Source: Chloromonas sp. AAM2 (lineage: Eukaryota; Chlorophyta; Chlorophyceae; Chlamydomonadales; Chlamydomonadaceae). Taken from it: a DNA stretch of 19,441 bases. The notes beneath the pieces were generated by a model, which had not been told where the DNA came from, ran no database searches, and saw only the letters and a program-made list of their open reading frames with translations. Numbering within the stretch: the stretch's first letter is position 1; every line of letters starts with the position of its first letter. This document shows, piece by piece, positions 10,217 to 19,441 of this stretch. The stretch is from NCBI GenBank assembly GCA_004335635.1, contig QAXH01005961.1, forward strand, positions 12,551 to 31,991, given 5' to 3'. The position numbers and the translations under genes are program-made.

Positions 10217-11249
10217 GTTGAAACAACATCCACAGCAGGCCAGCCTGAAGCTGTCAAAGCCGGCCTCGTATTCAGCCCCGGCTGCAGCTTCACCACTCAC
10301 ATGCCGGCAAGGCTGACTCCTGTATGGCATCCAGAGGTGATGTGTCGGGATGCTTCACACCGAACACACTTGTAGGGGCAGTCCTTGGGTCAGTGCAACC
10401 AAAGCCAACATCCCCTGGTATAATTATGGTAAGTGACAAGTACTGGGTTAGCTCAGATTCTGTATCTTGAACGAACATGGCTCATGATGCACCATGCACA
10501 ATGGCACCCCCCAGGCATGCATGCACCGGGCAGATATGCCCCCCTAGCTGTATTGCAGGAGCGCAGTCTGGTGTTCAAGCACAAGGCCAGACGTGCAACC
10601 GTGGTATATGTGGCTACTCTTGGTCTGAAATGATGCACATTCAGTGCCACAGATGCATGCATGGCCAGAAGGAAATGAGCTCAAAAGCTTCACATCAAAT
10701 GGCAACCAGTTCAGGCAGCCTTCGGAAGAAGCTCATATGAAAAAGGGTGGCCTTTAAAAAATAACAGTGAAGTGTAAGATACCGCAAGTCACAGGGGTCG
10801 GAGCACAGTATCACCACAAGAAACGGTTTCAATGTAACAAGAAGAAGTAGGTCACAACAGCAAGGTTTTCTAGCAACAGACCAAACAACCAATCACATGT
10901 GTGAGGTGCACATGCTGGATTGTACTGCACGAGGTACATTCACACAGGAAAGCTTCACAATGTTTTAAGGCTGTAACAACTCCCAAGGGACCACAATCCA
11001 CCCACACACCCCTGCCCAACTCTGATCAGGATGCCCAGCTTATGACAACAATGGCCTACCAGCCAGTTACCAATTGCCATTAGCGCAACAACCTGATCAA
11101 CTGCCTCCTGTAGCAGCCAACTGACTAAAGTTTGCGTGAAACCGACGGTAAAACGGCTGCCGTTTGAGCCAAGCAGAGAGGCCTTGGGGGGCCTTGGGTA
11201 GCATAGGGTAACTAGCTCAGGGTAGTGTGTTGAAAGAATCTGCCTTGTC

Positions 11250-11419
11250 GTTGGCTGATCCTTGCCATCATCATATCCACCTTCTCATTGGCTGGTCCTT
11301 CGCCATCATCATACCATTGCCATTGTCATACCATTGCCGTGGTCATACCATTGCCATTGTCATGCCATCGTCACACCTTTGCCATCATGATATCCACCTT
11401 CTCATTGGCTGGTCCTTTG
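11250..11419. repeat. Repeat block just beyond the DUR3 stop codon
   Basis: A 37-bp sequence containing tccaccttctcattggctgg occurs at 11264-11300 and 11381-11417 with one mismatch. A partial relative (ttggctgatccttgccatca) starts near 11251. Between them lie several copies of a shorter taccattgccattgtca-like unit. The block ends about 40 bp from the DUR3 stop, so it is probably in the DUR3 3' UTR. Confidence 0.85.
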
Positions 11420-11459
11420 CCATGACAGGTAAGACAGCTTAAGGTGGTGCGTGGAAGGT

Positions 11460-14400
11460 TTACTTGGTCATGGCCATGTCCACCTTCATAGCCACACTGG
11501 GATCGGCAACGCTGCCCTCCGGTGTGACATCAGTGATGGGGGCCATGCCAGGCTGGCATGTCATGGCAGACCTACAAGGAAGAATAGCACGTGGGAGGAC
11601 AACAAGTCAGTCACGATGCTTGACACCTGACAGAAGGATGCAGAGCACGTGAGTCAGAAAAACAAGTCAGTGACTTTTAGGTTTTGCATCCAGCAAAGCT
11701 TGAGCTTGAGTCATGCGTAATTTGCAGATTTTTGTCCTGGCAATCACGGGCTGCAGTATGCACACTGTTCAAGCACCGAGGGTTGTTCGTATTCAGAGAA
11801 TCTCTGCCAACTTTTAGTCAGCCGGCTTGGCCACTGATTTGTCAGTGCACCAATCGCGGGCCAACCATGCCTCCTCCACCTTACCAACCTATGCAAGTTT
11901 CATGAGCACATATTCATAACTAGTCACTAACTGACAATGCACGTGCCCAGTCCTGGTTTGCACTCACTTCATGATGACCCAGATGTCGTCCCTGGCCTCC
12001 CAGATGGGCAGTCCGATGCAGATAATACTCGCCACCAGGCCCCAGATCATGGCAAGAACGATCCAGAAGACGAAGTATGGGAGGGGGAACACCTGAGCAG
12101 GCAAGAAAGCGATGCACAAGGCATGTGAGTTCAGGCGCAAGACCATCAAGATAGGCAGGAGGAAACTAACGCAAGGTTGACTGGGGGTGAGGTAAGGAGC
12201 TGTATGTCAGGAGCTTAGGAGTGGCGTTGGAGCCGAGTACATACGAACCAGGCGGACTGACTGCGTGAAAGGTACAGATGCAGAGCTGCAGTACGCCAGA
12301 GTTCAACAGGCAGCACACATGTTTACTGATCTACATCTATTCCCACCTTGGCAGGCAAGGCTAGGAGGGGCCATACCACCAGAAGAACGAGCGAGAGAAT
12401 GCCACCAGTGCGGTACGTCCAGCTCAAAACCTGCATGGAGGCAACGCGCATTCAAACCGTCAAACCATGACAGGTCGGCATTCAAATCGGAAGTCACAAC
12501 AAAAGCCTACGACGTTTTGGTTTGGCTGCCTGCCACCAAACGAATCAGGTGCATGAATGCAATATAAAATGCATGGCATGGCATCTGAAAATGGTTAGCT
12601 CTTTTAAATCTGAAAAGAATAAGAAACATTGATGCATGAGCGAGATCTACCAACCGCTAGAGCAGAAAACTCTAGTCCTCACCCGGTCGAGTTCCTCCTT
12701 GGAATCCTCCTCCAGGATCGAGCCCTTATCCGCTTCGATGGTTGGGATGTTTTGCAGGATGCTCCAGTCGAAGTCATCGGGCCAGATGAAGGTGAGCACG
12801 ATGCACACAAGGGCGGAGAAGAACAGAGCCACCAGGTTGCCTGCAAGCGCGAGAAACGAACGAAAGTCGGATGTGAAACGGACGGAGGGCCATGGCAGTG
12901 AACGAACGTGTGCAGGGCGCGTTGAGGGCTAGACAACTGGTACAAAACGCACAAACCATCACCTTCTGGCTCAAACAAGAGCTGGTCTTAAAAGTTCGAG
13001 CTGATTTTACCTTCATTTCCCTTCGTGGTTAATGATTCCAAATTTGTGCCCACCTGCCAACATGGGGTAGTCCTGGCCGGTAGTCTTGAGGTCGACCACG
13101 CCGTCATTGAGTGTGGAAGCGGTTACTAGCCACGTGATGATGGCACATGGGCAGCCCACGCAGGAGCTGATGATGGCGGCCTTGGCGCTGCACTTCTTCC
13201 ATGTGATGGCGGCGGCAATGGGGAACACAGCACTGCAGGCAAGCAAGGCAACCGCAGAATAGATATAACCGCAGAGAAGCTAAGACTAGTAACACCACCT
13301 CCAAGTACAGCAGGTAGCCGTGAGAAGCGAACGATGTGGGATGTGCACCACCGCGAGCAAGAGTGAAGCAAGGCGGAATGAAAAAGAACACAGAAAGCAT
13401 GGGCGAGGAGGGGGGTGATCAAGCAAGCCGAAATGGGCCAGGAGATCAATCCATGCAAGCCAGGCTGACCTGCTAGACTGAGTGAACGCAGAGGCTCCGC
13501 ATTAGGTTGCATTAGGTTGCATTCGGCCCAACCACATCGACCGTTTCAACTAACCTGCCGATGATGATGCCCATGAAGAGGTACACCCAGCCCAGGCTGA
13601 GCTTGAAGTTGAGCAATATCACGGCGAAGCAGCCGGACAGGACGGAGTAGACAATGATCATGGTTCGCTGCATCATAATCATCTGCTGGCCGGTTGCTTT
13701 CTGCATTCAAGCAAGGAAAGATAAAGGTCATTTTACACTGTTGGGCAAGGGGCGCTTGTGGCAGATATATCCACCATGCATGGTAGTGAACCACTCACTG
13801 AACACGTTGAATAATTCGAGCCATGTGACGATCGGTCACACATCTCACTCACCGGGTTGATGTACTCCCGGTAGACATCATAGGAAATGAGTGAGGAAAC
13901 GGCAATTTGCTCAGCGGAGCCAGATGAAGTCACGGCCATGAACAATTGGAGCACCTGCATGGAGTAAAGGTCAGATAGAAACGTACACATCTGATGCCAT
14001 CTGCAAAATCTGAGTCACGGGCTTTTGAGCCATGTGGTAACCGTTCTGGGCTAGGCAGTGCCTGGCTGGGAGAGAGCGCTCAATAGTATTGATGATGCTA
14101 GTTGTAATGGGCGAGACGGACAAGCTTATTGGCCGCTCCCTGGGCACCAACTGCATCTGGTTCTGTGAATTTAGCCTGTTAGAATCGTACCAGCAGGAAT
14201 GCTCCGCCCTTGCCCATCAAGTGCACTGCCACTGCAGGGGGGGTGAGGCCCTGGTCCGACTCTTCGATAGTGATGGGCAGGTCCAGGGCCCTGCCTGCCA
14301 GGCCCAGGGTCGTGGCGAGGGTGAAAGGAATGGCGAACCAGCATAGCCCTCCCAGCACGTAGCCCTTGTAGGTGGCGGAAGGACGGGCAGCAATGGCACT

Positions 14401-17066
14401 CTGCCAGCTGCAAACGGAAACCGATAGCAACCGTCAGAAACGGTCGGAACGCGTAAACTTTGGATTGCACCAGGGTGTGCACCGTGGTTTTGTAGTGGGC
14501 ATGCCGGATCATCAAACCAAAGTAATTGCGTGTTGGTCTAGTGGTTTCACGCAAGGGCGTAGGCTGTGATTAGGGTTGTTTGATGCAGACGCACTCACTA
14601 TGACTGGTCCACGAAGACAGTGCCGAAGTTGCCGATGATGTTGATGATACCGAAGATGAGACCGGACTTCGAGAACATCGTCAGCAGGGAGCCGCCCATG
14701 TTGTCCTTGACAGGATTCCTGAGAAACGTATCGTAAGAAGAAACGTAACACCATGTGAGTCTGGAGCACCACTGGCATGCCAAGGACTGGTTCAGCACAC
14801 GTCTGGCTCGACCATTTGAGGCAAAAAGAAAAGAAGTTTGCCAATTCTGGGACAATGTGTGAATAGGTCTGTAATACTGCCAGCAACCGGTGTGTGTCAG
14901 CAAAACTGGCGCAGTGATGCCCTGTTCTGTTGTTGCTGAAGCATCACTGACTACATTCAACAAACATCCAGAATATTCACCGTGAACAAACCAACGTATG
15001 CCCCCAGGTCGTGCAGCGGTGGTTCAGAGACCGTTTAGAAACCGACATTCTCACTTACTTGTCCTCTTGGGCGCGCAGGTGGTCGTAGACCACAGCTGGC
15101 GAGCCCAGGTCGGGTGATGTGCCGTAGACAATGAACATGAAGATGCACAGGGCAATGTAGATGATACCCACATGGGCCCAGGACGCCATGAAGGTGGCCT
15201 TGAGACCTCCATGGGCGGTATAAAACGCGACACCCACGGGAATCAGAAAAGCCGAAGCGTACGTGCTCACACCTGTAGCAGCAGCAGTGAACATACAAAT
15301 CAACTGAGTGGTTGTGATCTCAGGTCAAGTGTGGGTGCTGCGCTCTCAACAAAGATACAAACTTTTTGAATTTGGACTGTTTCTGGTCAACCGTCTCCAA
15401 CCAACCCACCGGTTAGGGCTTCAATGACGGCAGCACCGCCCAGGATGAGCATGGATGTGACAATGATGTTGGTGGCCAGGCAGAAGAAGAGGTACACCAA
15501 GTGCGCTGCACGGCCCCAACGCGCCTTGATCACCTGAGCACGAAGAATAAGGGCCACGCATGTTAAAATGAAAAAAAAATGTAAAAATGTAAAAAATGTA
15601 ATAATGTTTAGAAACAAACACAGCGCACTTGTGACTGACCTACTTATCAACAACTGCCAGCGCTGTTATATTTGCAAGGCCAAGATTGTTCTCTGGCTTC
15701 AGGTTCTTTTCCGGCATGCGGTGAGGCTCAGATCTCCGTAGCTGTTTACGATGAGATTGTTATTTCGTTTGTTGCTGTGGTTGCTTTTCCTGTTATATGC
15801 ATCCTGCTCACCTCCAGCACTGTATGGATAGTTGGTGCCTTCCGCTTGACTTCCACCGCCAGGATGGCAAAGAGCAGCACTTGCACCGTGGCGCCCGAGG
15901 CATACCAGAACGGCCCCGACACACCGAACTTGTAGGCAACGTTTGAACTCTGGAGCAGAGTGGCGGCCCTGCATGGAGGAAGCACGTTTGTTTGGAAGGC
16001 GTTCTTGGTGCAGTCTGGGCAGTGTGAGTGCTGTTGTTAGAGACTGCTCAGCAGAAGCGGGCCCTGGAGTATTAACTTCAGCGAGACTTCAGCGGACAAC
16101 AGAGTGCGGTGGTGGTTATTTTTGACGGATTGGGATTTGTGTTGGCAAGGGGTGGATTGCCAATAGTTGGAAAATCAGCAGCAGTGTGTTGTATGGAACG
16201 CAGGAGGATGGCATTGATTGTGAGAGGGACGGGCAGCACAAACTGCGGTGCTGCGACACAGGCGAGATGGGTACTTACCAGGTCCATTTGCTGACAATGT
16301 CGCAAGCAACCAGTCCGGTCTTGACGGAACGTCCTGCTGTGGCGAACCCCTCGCTTGTGGCATGGCTGCTGCCGTTATACCGGTCATCAAGCCAGACCAT
16401 GACGGATGTAATGAGCGCAAAAACCGCACCCAGACCGGCGACTGCAGAGCACAGGACACACAGGGCATGCATGAGGCTACGTAGACAGCAGTAGGATCGC
16501 ACTGCAATCACGGCGGATGCATGCAGAATGAGCTGCACAGGGAAGGGTGCAGGTACTGTGGATTTGTTCGGTCACTGATGTGCTGGGGCTGTGTGCAAAC
16601 TGGCTGGCATTTGCAGATTTTGCATAGAGTAGGAAAGCAGTGGCGTTTGCAGATGCAGATGTGCATGCGGACTGTGATGGCATGTGAAGCGAAGAAACGT
16701 GAATGGTTGAAAACTCACTGACAAACCATCCCAGCCCCTCGGGCAGCACTGGATCGCCTCCAAAGAATTTGCACCTGCCATCATACTGCGCGCACGCGGA
16801 CAACAAAGAGTATGTGAGCGTAGGACCAAAGAAATTCAAACCAAAGGACCAGAAATCACAATCAACTGGGTACAAGCAGCAGTGATAATCCGGCCGTCGG
16901 CATGCGAGAGCTGGCCATTTTAAATCACAGGGTCAACCTCCAGTACAACCGTTCGTGCAAGCAAGGTCGAGCATCCGGTCTACTTTGACAAGCTCACCTC
17001 TGTGATTCCCCAGAGGTTTGTCCAATCGCAATCCCAGCCTGGTGGCAGGGTGCTGACACCGGCCAT
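11460..17066 (-). CDS. DUR3: DUR3-type urea/cation symporter (SSS family), complete
   Basis: Plasma-membrane high-affinity urea importer of the sodium:solute symporter family, driven by a cation gradient. Fifteen exons (high to low): 16998-17066, 16719-16785, 16279-16441, 15812-15968, 15410-15533, 15059-15272, 14599-14718, 14191-14407, 13853-13954, 13555-13700, 13054-13232, 12683-12840, 12347-12430, 11968-12092, 11460-11571. All introns are GT-AG and all phases agree. The product is 678 residues, close to plant DUR3. The start is ATG 17066: its 23-codon exon ends at a strong donor, and the next exon carries the family's YDG..C..FFGG N-terminus. Family landmarks: [15 protein letters not shown] (76-90), [20 protein letters not shown] (105-124), KARWG (155-159), [11 protein letters not shown] (215-225), [13 protein letters not shown] (290-302), [13 protein letters not shown] (309-321), [15 protein letters not shown] (384-398), [11 protein letters not shown] (445-455), [11 protein letters not shown] (592-602), GLPIWE (627-632). 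Many hydrophobic helices fit about 14-15 TM segments. The last 36 residues look poorly conserved. Assignment is firm; substrate follows from the family. Confidence 0.95.
13499..13523. repeat. Short 10-bp tandem duplication in a DUR3 intron
   Basis: The unit attaggttgc occurs twice in direct tandem, with a partial third att, in the intron 13233-13554. The copies end about 30 bp from the exon at 13555. Confidence 0.8.
15564..15610. repeat. A-rich tract with repeated ATGTAAAA units in a DUR3 intron
   Basis: Plus strand shows a run of nine A followed by repeated atgtaaaa and atgtaata units. On the DUR3 sense strand this is a T-rich tract inside the intron 15534-15811. It lies soon after the acceptor-proximal end, so it could act as the polypyrimidine region. 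Confidence 0.6.
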
Positions 17067-19441
17067 CTTTGATGATGATGGCTTCTCGGTAACTTTGTGC
17101 TTGAGCTACCACTGGAACGACCGCCAACGGCGAATGTACAATGTTAAGCAATGTTTGATGTTAACGCTGCATACTCCGGGGATATATCGGTCTTGGCCTG
17201 CAGGAATTTCCCCGTCTGCAGGGCACGTGGCGTATGCGGTGCCTGCTTTTCCCCGCATTTCCCATACACATGTACCAACCTTCAGTACTCCCAGCCTCAA
17301 ACAGAGTGTAGTGCGTCCCATCGACAATCCACTACTGCTTGCCGATTCACTCTGCCAGCAGATTGCTACCTGGCATTATCTGCCGCTGGAGAAGGATGGT
17401 CCGTCTCATCGTCCCATTGATACCAGCTCTGAGTTACTGAACACGAATTGGAACGGAATCCCCTGTCAGCAGCTTGGCGGGCGCCGCACATCCACTGTGC
17501 GTTGCCGGCAACGTCCGTTTTGATCAGTGGGACAAGATGTTGTGCCATCCTGGGTCGCACTACAATCTTTCCCAAAGACAAACCGCGTCCTTTGTTGCCG
17601 CCAAACGCTGTCTATTCGGAGCTCCTGGCAGGCATACGTTATGCGCACAGAGTACCTCCACAAGCAAATCAAGGTAGTTCAGGTGTGTCAGCCAAACTAC
17701 CACACAAGTGGTACCAGATATGGCAAGGTCTACACCATAGTCACATGCTGACACCTGCAGGACCATTTTGACCACTTGCGGTACATATTTTGCACGCATT
17801 GGACTGATATGGGCCTGGTGTCGGACGGATAATGCCACATTTTGGGCCTTACTTCTTATTACCAGACATGCAGGACCAGTCGCATCCATACCACCCAGGG
17901 TGTGCTGTTAGTTGTGACCAGGCAGCTGAGTTGCAAACACGTACAAGTTTGTACCTGAACTGCAAAGACTTCAGCCTATGTTGCTTCGCACCACCCGTGT
18001 ACACGTCACAACACATGCCCATCTACACGACCCCTTCTAGTGCCTACGTAATTCTCCAACCTGTCTTGCTGCCTACATTGTTCTGTTCCTGTTGCTGATC
18101 GTTCCCATACTACCCTTGTACACCTCTACCTAGCTGCACTGTTGCTTGGTTCTGTGGCTGTTCAGCCTTATAAGCCTGGCAACTGAAACTCCTTTGGTGG
18201 CCCTCTGATGCACATCAATTCTGTACCATGGCCTCTGTTTACTGCATGTAGTAGTATGTGTTTCTCGTGTCCATTCTGCCTTGGCAGGTCGGTGCACATC
18301 AGTGAATTTCCTGAAGTAAGAACACAAGCACTCTGTACTTTGCACCCCAAAGGAAGCTTGATACATACTCGCAGGCACAAACAGTACACATTATGGACGG
18401 CTCTCAACTGATTTGCAGTCTAGGTCAGCGGTGACGATATAATTGATTTTATGGTTTTGTTGCTGTGAACTGCTAACTATGGCATCGCTAGGTCAGTCTG
18501 AGATCTGATTGGGAGTGGAGGGACCCCGCATACACCATGCATGGTGGCGCTAACATGCCACTATGTTAGAGACACAGCATAGTGGCATGCCGTCCTGGCC
18601 AGCTCAGGCTAAGAGGCACTACAGCCATTGCCAACTCTTGCCCCGATATGATGCGTCTCGTCCTTTGTGCCTGGCTTTGGCCACCTGATCCCTTGGTTTA
18701 TACACAATGGTTAGACTTCTGTGTTCTTTGCTCTTTGCGCCTTGAAGTTGTCTTGTGTTGCTCAGGGTTAGTTAGGACGGTATCCAGCTTCGTCTGTTGC
18801 ATGGCTTGCCAGCGTTTGTGCTCCGTGCATGTGGACCCCCCTGATGTAACCAATGTACACATATATACAAGCCACTTCCTAGGGATGGGGACTGGCCAAA
18901 CATGTATGTATGCGATCAGATCGAGCTTGTGTTGGTGACTATCTGCATGTTGAGCGTTTACAGGACGTTGTCTGCAAAGCATCCGCACGTCGCTCAGAGT
19001 TGTGTTTGGTTGGATTGTTTTTTGGTACGAGCACATTAGTTGAGTACTGATGAACACAACCCTCGTGGATGATTCACTGTTAAGTGCGTGTTTGGATCTT
19101 GGATCTGCTGCATAAGTTTCGACTGCTGCATGATTTTTCAAAATTACGATCCCTCGACAAACACGCGAAGCAACGCCTGATGTATTCCATCGCATGTCCA
19201 TGTTTCATGTACCTAGCAATGGCATAGTGATGTGCAGTATTCATGCCATGACGTGTGACACATGATGTGCGCAACACGGTACTACCACTACTTACAAAGC
19301 TACTACTACTTACTATGCAAATCAGTAAAGTAGGATTGAGTTGTCGGTCAATTACAACTAATGATTGTCAACGTCACGAGAACGTTACAACCCAGGTAGC
19401 AGTCAAAACTGGGCCGAAAGCACTGAACAGTATCTGGCATA
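17067..19441. other. DUR3 upstream region, no supported gene
   Basis: This holds the DUR3 promoter and 5' UTR, if the start at 17066 is right. Several open frames of 60-170 codons exist, but they begin at non-ATG codons or lack splice and codon support, so I do not call any. The only structures I can name are the palindrome and hairpin at 18533-18589. I could not identify a TATA box or nitrogen-response element with confidence. Confidence 0.5.
18533..18589. repeat. Palindrome followed by a 12-bp-arm hairpin
   Basis: caccatgcatggtg at 18533-18546 is a perfect 14-bp palindrome. Right after it, catgccactatg (18554-18565) and catagtggcatg (18578-18589) form perfect 12-bp inverted arms around a 12-base loop. 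It lies 1.5 kb upstream of the DUR3 start. A 12-bp form of the same palindrome core occurs in a DUR3 intron near 13772. Confidence 0.8.

Larger units (their letters stand above)
7664..11459. other. Convergent intergenic / 3'-UTR region
   Basis: This 3.8-kb stretch separates the stop codons of two genes that face each other. It should contain both 3' UTRs. Visible contents are TGTAA motifs near 8.26 kb, the third dispersed-repeat copy at 8722-8801, a doubtful coding candidate at 9004-9429, the 59-bp tandem duplication at 10108-10216 and the repeat block at 11250-11419. From about 10.2 to 11.2 kb I see no gene or repeat worth naming. I found no minus-strand TGTAA within about 1.5 kb of the DUR3 stop, so its polyadenylation site is not visible to me. 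Confidence 0.6.

Noticed and set aside
12265..12567. 100-codon plus-strand frame
   Set aside because: It is antisense to DUR3 exon 13, which matches the family in sequence and phase.
14171..14554. 127-codon minus-strand frame overlapping DUR3
   Set aside because: It is an out-of-frame shadow of DUR3 exon 8.
16477..16875. Alternative DUR3 N-terminus read straight through from upstream of exon 2
   Set aside because: The only initiator there is TTG, and a pyrimidine-rich tract plus gcgcag just before the YDGRC codons marks an acceptor. The ATG exon at 16998-17066 has a strong donor and matching phase.
17002..17523. 173-codon plus-strand open frame opposite DUR3 exon 1
   Set aside because: It begins at a GTG, is antisense to the DUR3 start exon, and has no splice signals or recognisable motif.

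Overview
The window looks like nuclear DNA of an intron-rich eukaryote, most likely a green alga (Chlorophyta). Three things support this. Two genes can be assembled from many short exons whose GT-AG introns are about 140-920 bp and whose phases all agree. One of them is a plant-type DUR3 urea symporter. The non-coding sequence is full of mini- and microsatellites and small dispersed repeats. I see no bacterial operon, rRNA, tRNA, CRISPR array or viral gene.

Layout. 1-1614: 5' flank of the first gene, with three tandem arrays and a degenerate duplicated segment that contains splice-acceptor-like sequence. 1615-7663 (+): a gene of 11 or 12 exons that I do not recognise. It encodes a predicted membrane protein of about 307-319 residues with two hydrophobic stretches and a large, N-glycosylation-motif-containing region between them. 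Its introns carry a (TA)n palindrome, a roughly 560-bp CpG-dense 16-bp minisatellite, a CA-rich microsatellite and two copies of an 80-bp dispersed repeat. 7664-11459: convergent intergenic/3'-UTR region with a third copy of that repeat, a doubtful short coding candidate near 9.0-9.4 kb, a 59-bp tandem duplication and a repeat block just beyond the DUR3 stop codon. 11460-17066 (-): a complete 15-exon DUR3-type urea transporter gene, predicted 678 residues, in which every exon junction keeps phase. 17067-19441: DUR3 upstream region; no gene is convincing there, only a short palindrome and a 12-bp-arm hairpin.

Function. DUR3 proteins are plasma-membrane, cation-coupled high-affinity urea importers of the sodium:solute symporter (SSS) family, so this locus serves nitrogen acquisition. 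The two genes converge (tail to tail), so no shared promoter is implied, and nothing in the sequence shows a functional link between them. I did not find a clearly new biological system. The best leads are the unrecognised membrane protein, its possible 36-nt microexon, the 80-bp repeat family and the intronic minisatellite.
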